Position numbers and translations under genes: made by a program
Source of the DNA: Periplaneta americana
Lineage: Eukaryota > Arthropoda > Insecta > Blattodea > Blattidae
Reading direction: 5' to 3'
DNA: 64,000 nt
Assembly: GCF_040183065.1 (NCBI RefSeq)
Contig: NC_091122.1
Span: 77,360,955-77,424,954 of the forward strand
In this document: positions 48,640 through 59,457 of the stretch, piece after piece
Layout: the number at the start of each line of letters is the position of its first letter
Numbering within the stretch: the first letter of the stretch is position 1
The notes under the pieces: generated by a model
Seen by the model: the letters and a program-made list of their open reading frames with translations, nothing else
Databases searched by the model: none
What the model was told of the DNA's origin: nothing

Positions 48640-49205
48640 TGCATAGAATTGGAATATATCAGTCTCCTAACTGTCCATTGTGCTACTCAAACCAAGAAAT
48701 GGATTCGGAACACCTCAAAATCTGTGCTTCAGTGGCTGACCATGACAATAATTTTGAAAAATACTGGAGTGCAAGAGGTCAAATGACTTTGTCAAATGCC
48801 TGGCATTAGAAAACATCAACATATTTACTCTGGTCATGATAATATCTTTGAAAAATATTGGAGTGCAAGAGGTCAAATGACTTTATGTCAAATGCCTGAC
48901 ATTAGAAAACAACAACATATTTACTGTCTAAAAATTCTAAATAATGAACCAAAATCTCACCAGTTGCAGAAGCGGCAGATTCGTATCGCTGCCACTGGAC
49001 TCCCTCCTATGCCCTATAGATGACACAACTGAAATGCTCATTGTACTAGTAATTATTATTTGTATTTATATTACTATGTAATGTTAACTTTGGGTCTTAA
49101 AAATCGTTAGATTTATCATTGCCCTATATATTACAAAAATTATATTGCTCATAATGTAGAAGTCAAGTACTCTACTTTTTTTTCAGATGAATGAATGAAT
49201 TCCTC
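48640..49205 (+). pseudogene. LINE 3' end in opposite orientation, copy A
   Basis: The plus strand repeats the LINE C-terminal tail (HRIGIYQSPNCPLC-like, MDSEHLKICASV, FEKYWSARGQMT), then a 3' untranslated region ending near 'gaatgaatgaatt'. A stretch of about 80 bp encoding FEKYWSARGQMT is duplicated in tandem (48745-48825 and 48836-48915). With the inverted piece at 47795-48615 this is the arrangement left by LINE 5' inversion, except that the two pieces overlap. Confidence 0.7.
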
Positions 49206-49272
49206 TTATTTTCCTTCAATTAACTGAAGAAATCAACACATTAAAAGAAATGAGATAACAATGATAATAATA

Positions 49273-49279
49273 ATCATAA

Positions 49280-49334
<55 letters not shown>
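49273..49334 (+). repeat. (AAT)n tract, copy A, first
   Basis: About 20 AAT repeats with one early interruption. Together with the second tract it corresponds to the single tract at 56453-56502 of copy B. Confidence 0.92.
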
Positions 49335-49336
49335 TC

Positions 49337-49419
49337 ATTCTAGTACCGAGGTCATGGAAAGCATGGGGCTCTACCTCCATGTCCCCCAAATGCCTTCTTG
49401 GCATGTTACGGGGATACCT

Positions 49420-49420
<1 letters not shown>
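49337..49420 (+). mobile_element. Short LINE 3'-end fragment between AAT tracts
   Basis: About 85 bp containing 'accgaggtcatggaaagcat', 'ctctacctccatg' and 'gttacggggatacc' sits between two (AAT)n runs in copy A and is absent from copy B. I remember similar sequence as the 3' end of a triplet-tailed insect LINE. A very short insertion ending in (TAA)n within an AAT tract explains it. Confidence 0.45.

Positions 49421-49471
<51 letters not shown>
49421..49471 (+). repeat. (AAT)n tract, copy A, second
   Basis: About 17 AAT repeats follow the short LINE-end fragment and probably form its tail. Confidence 0.92.
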
Positions 49472-49474
<3 letters not shown>

Positions 49475-49637
49475 ATGAATGAAGTCCATTACCATACACT
49501 TGTCAACAAAATTAAACACAATTTTGTTAAAAAATAAAGACAATGAATGAATCACTCAATGAAAGAGAATACTGGTTCAAATTGATGCCACAGTGAAGTG
49601 CAATGAATGAAGCAATTATGTCAGGTGGTGAAAAAGG

Positions 49638-51042
49638 TTAATGTAAGTAGCCTGGTGATGAAGTGGGTCGTAGTTCTTGAGTGGGATACCAAGCATCCCT
49701 TGATGGAATGGCCCCTCTTAGTAAGTTATATCTGAAGTCACCGTTATACTGATTACTGCGAAAATGGCTTGCATATATATAGGCCCTTCTGTAAGGATGA
49801 GGACTTTCTGCCACAGCTGCCCACATGTGGTACCTGTTACAATCAAAATTCTATTATTATCTTAAAAAAAATACACAAACCAGGGTTGGTATTAATTTAA
49901 ATCAATGATTTAATCATGATGTAAATAAAATTATTTTCATTTTATTTACATCAAATAATTGTTACTAGCCTACTTAAATAACAGATTAAAATTATATGCA
50001 CCTAACATGATTAAGATGAGAAATTAACTTCCTGAAAAAAAAATATATAAACGTTTTTACATATGACTGTTCTGCTGCTTCTTAAAACTATTAGCAATAT
50101 ATATGAGTAGCAAACTTGCATCTCTGCAATGAACAAAATATTTTCTATGGTGAAATATATTTTTCTTCCTATGAATTCATATAAAATTTCACCACAGAAA
50201 AATCTTTCTTTATTACAGACATATAATTCTAGCATTTTCTGAAGAAATGGACAGGTTTTGAAAGTTTGCTTCTCATATGTCTTTTCCCAACTCCTAATTA
50301 AGGAGCAACAGAACACATGGTACAGGTAGTCAAGTAGAGCCTACTTTCGGAATCACCACCTAATTAAAGCACAGTATGATGCTGAGGATTGAAATGAATA
50401 GTTGTAGCTCATAACAATATTCAAAGTAAAAGTTGCACAATGCCAAATGGACTACGTATTTATTCTGAAAACACACAATGCTAAGCTCTTCTGATAAATT
50501 TATTTGTAAATATTAATCTCCCTAAATAGTTTAATTCTTTTCTAATGAATAACAAACTGAGCATAATATCTTGCCTAAGTCTAAGCTAATTATTATTATC
50601 ATTAAATGCAGGTAATTAGTGCTGTAACTCTTCATGTATTAATAATGAGGCCTATGTGTAAACATAGTAAATTATTTTTGAAGCGATGTTGTTAATTACT
50701 TAAAATAACATATTAACAAAATACACAATTATGTAGGAACTAATGCAAAAATTAAGTTTAAATGAATTACAAAAGAAGACAAAAACTCATTTTAATAAAC
50801 AAATATGAATTTGACAAATAATTCTCACTTAAATTTAAAAATCAATATAGTTTACCAACCCTGACTATTTACTGATGATATATAAGGATATCTTTGCATT
50901 GAGCTTATGCCAACGGCATTGCTTACCTTTTAAGCTGTGCTGCATTACTTGGCGCAGGAAACAGGAAAAAACCAGGTCTTCTCATTACTATCCGATTTCT
51001 GACAGTATACTGCAGCACATTCACAGTGTAAAACTCCGCCAT
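49638..51042 (-). CDS. Small spliced host gene, product not recognised
   Basis: Two coding exons are joined on the minus strand: 51042-50927 and 49833-49638, 103 residues from MAEFYTVNVLQYTV to SSPGYLH. The donor is AAAAG|gtaagc at 50927/50926 and the acceptor gtaacag| before 49833. The phase (2) matches, and the junction codon AGG gives R in LKRYHMWAA. The protein is basic and rich in Tyr, Arg and Pro (HPYRRAYIYASHF, GDFRYNLLRGAIPSRDAW, YPTQEL), with no signal peptide, membrane span or catalytic motif that I recognise. The ATG has G at +4 but C at -3. The frame also stays open upstream through exons 3 and 2, so the true start may be earlier. Copy B holds the broken paralogue. The splice sites and phase are seen; function is unknown. 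Confidence 0.55.
49834..50926 (-). other. Intron before the last exon, copy A
   Basis: About 1.1 kb bounded by gtaagc and gtaacag. It contains an open frame at 50011-50316 that I judge to be chance, and AT-rich sequence shared with copy B. Confidence 0.5.
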
Positions 51043-51057
51043 TTGTCTTTCTATTAA
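50927..51057 (-). other. Exon 3 of the small gene, copy A
   Basis: 131 nt from the acceptor tttcag| (before 51057) to the donor |gtaagc. It opens with five in-frame codons (LIERQ) before the candidate start ATGGCGG at 51042. The exon encodes MRRPGFFLFPAPSNAAQLK and ends in phase 2. Copy B lacks an 11-bp piece here that includes the ATG. Confidence 0.6.
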
Positions 51058-51512
51058 CTGAAACAAACCAGCAGTAGCCTAGTATCATATAATGCATTAA
51101 TAACATTACATTTCATAGAACAATTGAAGGATTGCAGTAAAATCAACGTTTGTGAAATATTCCTGGAAGAATTCTATCCACGAGTCTATAAAAATAATAA
51201 ATATCTCCGTCAATTTAACTCTTTTTATTTAATCAGAATTATTCCAGTAAAGGTACTACTGTTAACTGTAAAGTCAAATTTCTAAAATATATCTTTTCGG
51301 GAACAATACTTCTTTACTATTGCGTTACCAAGCTAAGGTACCCCGCCATCCTTTGATAACGCAACTGTAAAGAATTACACCGGGAACAACATATTTAGTC
51401 ATATCAGATTCTGTCCCACGAATTTTAAGATGTCTGACCAACTTAACTTAGCTATATACAAAAATAAGATGTTCGTTCATACCCAAAGTGTATATTAACT
51501 CTGTCAGCTTAC

Positions 51513-51630
51513 CTTTAAAGCTCTTGGCGTAATTGCAGTTAGGCCTAATACACTGTTGTAATTCAACACAGAAGTCAGTTCATCATGTGGTAGTGGTAGA
51601 AGCAAGGTAATCGCGTTCTGAAGTTTATCC
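51513..51630 (-). other. Exon 2 of the small gene, copy A (coding or 5' UTR)
   Basis: The exon is bounded by ttttcag| and |gtaagctg. It is open in the frame that continues into exon 3 (LLLPLPHDELTSV, GLTAITPRALK), so it could add about 39 residues. However, exon 1 places an in-frame TAA just before it, and an alternative acceptor exists 13 nt further in. All three differences from copy B in this exon change the amino acid, which argues against strong protein constraint. Confidence 0.4.
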
Positions 51631-52074
51631 CTGAAAACAATTACAGATCTCAGTTTAATAAATGTTTAAGATATGATGGAAGAATTCAGTTTAAATTAGA
51701 AAACATGACGGTGCAGTTAAGCTGCATCTACACAGTTCAGTTTTTCATGCTCGTACGCACGCAGTCTGGGAAGAATATTGAAAGAATAAAGTTTAAAGTG
51801 CATGTTGAATTAAGATACATTAAGATTTTCTATCTACAAGGTACGCCATATTAATATTAAAATACCAAAATACCATGTGATGGAGTGTAAAAACCGATTA
51901 TAGTTTCACTGACCAAGTTCTGCAGCAGCGAAAGCTAAAATAATATATTATCCTGCACATTGTGTGCACTTCCGTTATTATTAAATACCAATCTTGCAGG
52001 CATTGCTTGAATGTGTGAAGTTGAAAGAAAAGTTGAACCGTGTAGATGTAATCTCAAACATATTTCTTTCTTAC

Positions 52075-52199
52075 CTTTAACGTTGCGAATTATTTCTTGT
52101 TGCAGGAAAGCACCAGTAACTTCTCAATTAACTCGATCTGTTCAAATTTCTTCCTTAAGCAGCCATGTTCGTCAATTTCATAATTTATACAAGATTTAA
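52075..52199 (-). other. Likely 5' non-coding first exon, copy A
   Basis: The minus strand has a good donor (AACGTTAAAG|gtaaga) at 52075/52074, kept in copy B. It has only short upstream frames (ATGGCTGCTTAA) and a stop in the frame of exon 2. I place the exon start near 52199 only for orientation; no TATA box or start site is evident. On the other strand the same bases give a 60-codon frame that I regard as its shadow. Confidence 0.35.
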
Positions 52200-52566
52200 A
52201 CAGAATAGGAATGCCAACATCCAACAATTGATCAACTGAACAAATGAGGTTAATAGGTCATACACAGTACACTAATATGGCTACTTTGTCCTCGAATGAA
52301 AATGCAAATTAGCTATATAGTAATAGTAATAATAATCCGAATATTATAAAACTGACACATTCTGTAAATAATGGATATTAATAATATCTGTTTAAAACTG
52401 TCATATTGGCAAAACTTATAACCAAAGAACTTTCGAAACCAAAGAGTTTTGTACTGGTAATTTTACAAACTCTGTGATCGAAATACAGCCAGCGCTGTCC
52501 TGACCACATGCGGCAAACTATGGAACATCTATGAGCATCCAACATCTATCATTTGAGTTAAACCCC
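52200..52566. other. Upstream end of copy A, possible promoter region
   Basis: About 370 bp conserved in copy B (60540-60905) lie just upstream of the inferred first exon. I see no defined promoter motif. Confidence 0.3.
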
Positions 52567-53988
52567 CCCTGGTTTGAACCATATAAATTATTTATGTTGA
52601 ATCTTTCGTAGACTACTTTTAACACTTGAATATAATCTATTGATTAAATGTACACAACTAACACGAGTAAGAACGCCATTTAATCAATTATTCATATAAA
52701 TTAGTTGGAATGCATAAACAGTAACATATGTTTCTCTAAAATGTAGTGTAATTCCATTAATAAAATTTAAGACAATGATTATGAGACACTGCAGACATAA
52801 TTCACTTGCGAGTTATTTTTAGTAGGTTATTTTACGACGCTTTATCAACAGCTTAGGTTATTTAGCGTCTGAATGAGATGAAGGTGATAATGCCTGTGAA
52901 ATGCGTCCGGGGTCCAGCACCGAAAGTTACCCAGTATTTGCTCATATTGGGTTGAGGGAAAACCCCGGAAAAAATCTCAACCAGGTAAATTGCTCCGACC
53001 GGGAATCGAACCCGGGCCACCTGGTTTTGCGGCCAGACGCGCTGACCGTTACTCCACAGGTGTGGACCTTGCGAGTTAAGATGTAATATTATTTATGGTG
53101 AAAATTATGTTGTTCGTATGTGTAATACCTACCTTTATTTCGATTAAATATTGCGAAATTCTTGTACATTCATTTATGCACAATTCAATAATTTTAATTG
53201 CACCGCACGGATATTGAGATATGTTGGAATTATAGGTTATGTATACTGTACCAGTTGCCCCTTTCTGTCTAAATTTAGTGATTTCCAAAACCTTGCCATT
53301 CATATGAAAATTATAGGTTATGTTTACTATATTTAACTTATATTCCTAAATTCGCAATCATATATTATAATTAAGCATAATGTCATATATGATACCCCGG
53401 ACATTCAATTTGTCAGTATTTTAATACTACAATTGAGTACTGTATTTATCTACTACTTACGAGACGAAGTAACATAATTGTACGTACACTAATTTCATAG
53501 GAGTAGTATGGTAAATGTTTTGCCTAAAATTAAGGAAGGTATATGTGCTAAATTGAAATCAGAATATAAATTCTTTTTTATTAAACCTCAAAATAGCTTC
53601 CATTCTAAACTTGAAATGTTGACGCGAACAGATTATGTTAACATGTAAAATTCTCTTCACATTAAAATAACACAGTTTTGTAGTTATTGCTGCAACATAT
53701 TATGCAACAAGAAGTAAACGGAACTTATGGACACATTACACTATATATAGCTTAGCAATGATAAGCAATAAAGTTATAATGTAATATTTCACTGAGATCC
53801 ATACACTGAAATAGAAAACCCGAACAACGTTACGTCTAGATCGAAAAAGCATTGACTGTGCCGTATTTCGTAGTTTTGTGAAAAGCTATATAAACTGTGA
53901 AATGTTCGTTCTCGGTTGTAATAAATGTAAATGGATAAAATACAATAATTTGAATAATAATATGGGAAAAGGAACGTTTGTAGCATAC
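52567..53988. other. Spacer between the two duplicated units
   Basis: About 1.4 kb unique within the window apart from one SINE. A minus-strand open frame at 53076-53303 ends next to a donor-like AAAG|gtaggt, but I could not tie it to the gene. Confidence 0.5.
52816..53067 (-). mobile_element. tRNA-derived SINE with 11-bp target duplication
   Basis: On the minus strand: a tRNA-like head ('ctgtggagtaacggtcagc', B-box 'gggttcgattcc'), a body with 'ttttccggggttttccctc', and a tail with 'gacgctaaataacc' and 'gttgataaagcgtcg'. It is flanked by perfect cttgcgagtta repeats (52805-52815 and 53068-53078). It shares its tail and body type with the SINE at 30346-30609 but has a different head. Confidence 0.9.
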
Positions 53989-54236
53989 ACAAATAAATAG
54001 AAAGACCCCCAACTCAATGCATTACCTTCGACACGCTATTGACGCGGCATCAAGACACTTGGCGGCAAAACATCGGAACTACATCTCGTTACAAATAGCG
54101 GCAAAATGCGGAACTACATCCCATGTTACATGGCCCGATCGGTATTTCAGGTATCCGTTATGCCAACATTAGAGCCCGATCGGTACTGCACATACCTATT
54201 ACACCAACACATACTAGTATTTTTCATATCCCCAAA

Positions 54237-54363
54237 GGAGTGTGTAATGGTTTATCAGTTTAAATAACATGTTTAACCACAATATTTATATCACATTTTT
54301 GTTTTAACATGTGAATATAAATATAATGGTTGAACATGAAACTGAAAATCATTAACACACTCC
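54237..54363. repeat. 127-bp foldback in copy B
   Basis: Same position and length as 46957-47083, with very few substitutions. It therefore predates the duplication of the unit. Confidence 0.8.
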
Positions 54364-55090
54364 CTCTTTTAACATCGTCATTTAACCCTTTTATTAAATT
54401 AATTTATCAAATTTGACTGATAAAAGTTTTTGCATCTTCTAGATAAAATATGTAATTGAGATACAGGATGCGAATAGGATAGGATACTTCTCTCCAAAAC
54501 ACCTTAAGCACTATTTTTAAATAATGTTATGTATCATGTATTGGAAGATAAAAACAAAGATTGACTTTGGAATATTGACTTCGAAGTTATTATTGGTCAG
54601 TTATATAATTATAATTCGCTCTTAATTTTTTATATCAAACATTAGCTTGAAAATAGTCATAAGATGTTTTGCTGTGACATAGTACAACGCACGTTCATAA
54701 ACATTTATAAAACACCACTTTATTTGTTTTACACAGTCAGAGCTGAACATCTATTTTTAAAAGTAACTGCAATTAGTTTAATATATGGATATTAAAAATC
54801 TAAGTAATCAATAAACACCACTGATAAAGAATACAAAGGAAACTATTTATCTACAACAGACATGAAATTAACTTAGACTTTCAATAAAAACACCATTAAG
54901 AAATACAAATTAAAAATTATTTTTCATTTTCTCATGTATAGTTGATTCAAAACACTGAACATATTAGTAAAAGTGCAATACAATTTATTAGAGATAAGTC
55001 TATACTTCGCAACATTTCCTAATTTTGAGCTTTGATACTGAGAGTGTTTGATTTGGTTCTGGCCCCATTGCTCATAATATGTTGTATTCT
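54364..55090. other. AT-rich stretch of copy B, no gene
   Basis: Counterpart of 47084-47794. No coding or regulatory signal is seen. Confidence 0.5.
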
Positions 55091-55880
55091 AATGCCAGGG
55101 GTTTGACAATAAAGTCATTTGACCTCTTGCACTTCAATATTTTTCGAAGATGTTATCATGGCCAGCCAGCCACTGAAGCACAGATTTTCAGGTGTTCCGA
55201 AGCCATTTCTTGGTTTGAGTTGCACAGTGGGTAGTTAGGGGACTGATATATTCCAATTCTATGCCGGTGTTTGGCCAGACAGTCATGGCCTGTTGCCAAT
55301 CTAAATGCAGCTACAGACGATTTTCGTGGTAAATCGGGAATTAACTGTGGATTATGATGCAGAGAGTTCCATTTTTTCCCTCGAGATTGTGTTATCAAAT
55401 TTTGTTTGTTGAAGTCTAAGTATGTAGATTTAATAAATATTTTCACAGAGTAATACGTAGATTTAGTAACAGGTCTGTAAGTAGCAGTGCTGCCCTTCTT
55501 TGCTAAAGCATCCGCATTCTCGTTTCCAAGGATTCCATAATGGGATGTTATCCATTGAAATACAATTCTTTTATTGAGTGATATTAATTGAGATAGCATT
55601 TTATTTATTTCTGCTGTTTGAGATGAAGGTGTGTGTTTAGAGACTATTTATAGAATAGCTGCTTTGGAGTCTGACAATATAACTGCATTCTTAAATTTAT
55701 TGATGTGTCATAGAAGATTCCTGAAACTTTCACTTATTGCAATGATTTCTCCATCAAAACTTGTTTTTCCATATCCAAGAGATCTATAAAGTGAGAAGAT
55801 ACAAAATATTGTACCATATTTACTCTCTTCTTAGCTGATGCTATACGACAAGCATTCCATTATAAGAAATTTAGTTGCTT
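55091..55880 (-). pseudogene. LINE ORF2 C-terminal end with RNase H, copy B
   Basis: Counterpart of 47795-48615. Here the frame runs longer (147 codons at 55599-55156): FQWITSHYGILGNENADALA, LPRKSSVAAFRLATGHDCLA, HRHRIGIYQSPNYPLC. The catalytic-core motif is altered (ITSHYGI against IPSHCGI in copy A), so the two copies have decayed independently. Confidence 0.75.
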
Positions 55881-55929
55881 CTGTACCATTAAGTAGTCCC
55901 GCCCGGAAATCTGATAGGGGGACTATTTG

Positions 55930-56395
55930 GCTGCATAGAATTGGAGTATATCAGTCTCCTAACTGTCCATTGTGCTACTCAAACCAAGAAATGGATTTGG
56001 AACACCTCAAAATCTGTGCTTCAGTGGCTGACCATTACAATAATTTTGAAAAATACTGGAGTGCAAGAGGTCAAATGTCTTTACTGTCAATTGCCTGGCA
56101 TTAGAAAACATCAACATATTTACTCTCTAAAAATTCTATATAATGCACCCAAATCTCACCAGTTGCAGAAGCTGCAGATTCGTATCGCTGCCACTGGACT
56201 CCCTCCTATGCCCTATAGCTGACACAACTGAAATGCTCATTGTACTAGTAATTATTATTTGTATTTATATTACTATGTAATGTTAACTTAGGGTCTTAAA
56301 GATCGTTAGATTTATCATTGCCCTATATATTACAAAAACTACATAGCTCATAATGTAGAAGTCAAGTACTCTACTTTTTTTTTCAGATGAATGAA
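55930..56395 (+). pseudogene. LINE 3' end in opposite orientation, copy B
   Basis: The plus strand carries RIGVYQSPNCPLCYSNQEM and FEKYWSARGQMSL, then the LINE 3' untranslated region. It lacks the tandem duplication of about 80 bp found in copy A, which therefore arose after the unit duplicated. Confidence 0.7.
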
Positions 56396-56450
56396 TTCTC
56401 CTTATTTTCCTTCAATTAACTGAAGAAATCAAGACATTAAACGAAATGAG

Positions 56451-56452
<2 letters not shown>

Positions 56453-56502
<50 letters not shown>
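56453..56502 (+). repeat. (AAT)n tract, copy B
   Basis: One run of about 16 triplets. Copy A has two runs split by a LINE-end fragment. Confidence 0.92.
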
Positions 56503-56505
<3 letters not shown>

Positions 56506-56589
56506 ATGAAGTCCATTACCATACACTTGTCAACAAAATTAAACACATTTTTTGTTAAAAGATAAAGACAATGAATGAATCACTCACTG

Positions 56590-56930
56590 AGAGAGAATAC
56601 AAAGAAAACAATTTATCTACAACAGACATACTGTAATAATTAATCTTAGGCTTTCAACAAAAGCACCATTAAGAAATACATACAAAGAAAAAAGTGGTAC
56701 TTTTAAGGTTCTCATGTATAGCTAATTGAAAGCACCACTATATTTGAAAAGTACAATGTAATTTATTAGAGATAAGTCGATATTTCACATTTCCTTATTT
56801 TGAGCTTCGATACTGGCAGTGCTTGGACTGGTTATGCCCCCATTGCTCGAGTATTGTGCCACATTTATTCTCTAAAAATATGTAAATAGTGCACCCAAAA
56901 CTCGCCAGTTGAGAAAGCTGCAGGTTCAAA
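56590..56930 (+). repeat. Segment present only in copy B, a degenerate internal repeat
   Basis: This roughly 340-bp stretch resembles 54828-55080 ('ttattagagataagtc', 'cattaagaaatacat') followed by a decayed LINE-end phrase ('gcacccaaaactcgccagtt'). Copy A joins directly across it at a shared 'gagaatac', consistent with a deletion through microhomology. Confidence 0.65.
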
Positions 56931-58487
56931 TTGATTCCACAGTGAAGTGCAATGAATGAAGCAATTATGTTAGGTGGTGAAAAAGATTAATGTAAGTAGG
57001 CTGGTGATGAAGTAGATCGTAGTTCCTGAGTGGGATACCAAGCATCTCTTGATGGAATGGCCCCTCTTAGTAAGTTGTACCTGAAGTCACCGTTATACTG
57101 ATTACTGCGAAAATGGCTTGCACATATATAGGCCATTCTGTAAGGATGAGGATTTTCTGCCACAGCTGCCCACATTTGGCAGGCATACCTGTTACAATCA
57201 AAATTCTATTATTATTTTCGAAAAATACACAAAACAGGGTTGGTATTAATTTAAATTAATGATTTAATCATGATGTAAATAAAATAATTTTCATTTTATT
57301 TACGTGAGATAATTATTACTACTTAAATCACAAATTAAAATTATATGCACCTAACATGGTTAAGATGAGAAATTAACTTCCTGAAGAAAAAAATATAAAT
57401 GTTTTTACATATGACTGTTCTGCTGCTTCTTAAAATTATTAACAATATATATGAGTAGCAAACTTGCAAAACTTGACATGTCCATTTTTAGAAAATACAC
57501 TTCAGATGCCAAAAACTTGCATCTCTGCAATGAATAAAATATTTTCTATGGTGAAATATATTTTTCTTCCTATAAATTCATATAAAATTTCACCACAGAA
57601 AAATCTTTGTTTATTACAGACATATAATTGTAGCATTTTCTGAAGAAATGGATAGGTTTTGAAACTTGTATTTTCCTAAATCCTAATTAAGGAGTAACAG
57701 AACACATGGTACAGGTAGTCAAGTAGAGCCTACTTTCGGAATCACCACCTAATTAAAGCATAGTATGTTGCTGAGGATTGAAATGAATAGCTGTAGCTCA
57801 TAACAATATTTAAAGTAAAAGTTGCACAATGCCTACGTATTTATTTTGAAAACACACAATGCTAAGCTCTTCTGATAAATTTATTTGTAAATATTAATCT
57901 CTCTAAATAGTTGAATTCTTTTCTAATGAATGACAAACTGAGCATAATATCTTGCCTAAGTCCAAGCTAATTATTATTATCATTAAATGCAGGTTATTAG
58001 TGCTGTAACTCTTCATGTATTAATAATGAGGCCTATGTGTAATCATAGTAAATTATTTTTGAAGCGATGTTGTTAATTACTTAAAATAAGACATTAAAAA
58101 ATACACAATTATGTAGGAACTAACGCAAAAATTAAGTTTAAATGAATTACAAAAGAAGGCAAAAAACTCATTTTAATAAACAAATCTGATTTAGAGAAAA
58201 AATTCTCACTTAAATTTAAAAATCACTACAGTTTACCAACCCTGACTATTTACTGAAGATATCTAAAGATATCTTTGCATTGAGCTTATGCCAACGGCAT
58301 CGCTTACCTTTTAAGCTGTGCTGCATTACTTGGCACAGGAAACAGGAATAACCAGGTCTTCTCCGTAATTTCATAGAAGACGGGCACTTGATTGAATGTA
58401 GTAAGCATTACCAACTTTCTTACTTCAGAGTTAAATGTTAGTGACTTTTATATGTTAGTTCTAGGTTTTTATACTAGGTGTCGCCGT

Positions 58488-58805
58488 GATTTTCTTTTAA
58501 TTTGATTGGTTATAGTTGTCATTTGTTCTAGAATTTTCATTAATTTTGAATGGATAATGACGGTGTCTGTTGTTCTTGGTTGTTTGACGTGAGTGGTGTT
58601 ATGTCGTGTCTGATGGCTAAAGCTACTGAAAGTTTAGTCATTTTATGATTTTCTTTCGATTTGATTGGTTATAGTCGTCACTTGTTCTAGAATTTTCATT
58701 AATTTTGAATGGATAATGACGTTGTCAGTTGTTCTTGGTTGTTTGACGTGAGTGGTGGTTATATTATGTCTAATGGCTAAAACTATTGAAAGTTTGTCAT
58801 TTTAT
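58488..58805 (+). repeat. 159-bp tandem duplication inside the MITE-like element
   Basis: Two copies start 'gattttctttt' (58488) and 'gattttctttc' (58647). They share 'ctagaattttcattaatttt' and 'gttgtttgacgtgagtgg' and differ at scattered bases. Confidence 0.9.
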
Positions 58806-59238
58806 GAAATTGTGAATGATGTGTGAACTTAGAACAAAGTATTAAATTTTGTGTCGATTTTGGTTTAGTTCTTTCGCTGGTGAATAAGAATTGTGTTGAA
58901 TGTTGAGGAGAAAACTGTTTGTTATGTTGTTTAAAGGAATTATTTACTGAATTTTCTGTATAAGTTAAGGTGTAATAAGTGTTCGAAGAGAATTTCATTT
59001 AGTGTAAACACATGATTTATTTATGCGAAGTTGACTGTACGACAAAGTGTTGGTTCAGTGCTTTATTGCCTGCATAGTTTGTTTAAATTGCCTTAAAGTC
59101 TGTGTCATATACTTGAAGTGAAGTGGTTGTCGTTGAAGACTTCAATGAGAATTGACGTCAATGAGAAATGAATTTTATTTGATAAGGTGATAAATTATGA
59201 TTTGTTTTGTGTTTTAGTGATTTTTGGGTGTAAAGTGC

Positions 59239-59457
59239 GGACGAAAACTGCCAGAAAAGTACTGCCAACTATGAAGTTTGAATGCCACCAAACGCCAAAA
59301 AAATCAAAGGTGAAAAATTAATTATATTTTAATTTTTTTAGAGGGCTTTTTCCTCTTTAAAAATATAGATATATATTTGATTTTCCATCTTTTTTTGTGA
59401 TGTTTGGTGACATTTGAACTTTATAGTTGGCATAACGTTTTTGGTAGTTTTCGTCAG
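59239..59457. repeat. Foldback inside the MITE-like element
   Basis: Arms of at least 58 nt (59239-59295 and 59399-59457) pair through 'gacgaaaact' / 'agttttcgtc', 'gccaactat' / 'atagttggc' and 'caccaaac' / 'gtttggtg'. Weaker pairing continues inwards to a small gaggg-cttttt-cctc loop. The result is a hairpin of about 220 nt. Confidence 0.75.

Larger units (their letters stand above)
46710..52566. repeat. Duplicated unit, copy A (5.86 kb)
   Basis: The sequence from 'acaaataaatagaaag' to 'gagttaaacccc' recurs at 53989-60905 with high identity over most of its length. In order it holds a foldback, LINE 3'-end pieces on both strands, (AAT)n tracts, and on the minus strand a small spliced gene with its upstream region. 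Copy A lacks about 340 bp found in copy B (56590-56930) and the 1130-bp element in copy B, and it gains a short LINE-end fragment at 49337-49420. A 12-bp direct repeat borders it on both sides (46697-46708 and 52572-52583). Confidence 0.88.

Noticed and set aside
50011-50316. A 101-codon minus-strand frame within the last intron of copy A
   Set aside because: It has AT-driven composition with no domain, and the same region of copy B carries an insertion of about 57 bp and other changes. A chance open frame is likelier.
52011-52199. A 62-codon plus-strand frame, 69 codons in copy B, ending QFHNLYKI-like, which could be read as a mitochondrial presequence
   Set aside because: The opposite strand has a well-formed splice donor at 52075 in line with the gene's exons. 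The plus-strand frame runs through that intron and ends at once, so it is taken as a shadow.
53076-53303. A 75-codon minus-strand frame whose end touches a donor-like AAAG|gtaggt, possibly a further first exon of the small gene
   Set aside because: It lies outside the duplicated unit, is low in complexity, and only joins exon 2 in frame through a secondary acceptor. There is no independent support.
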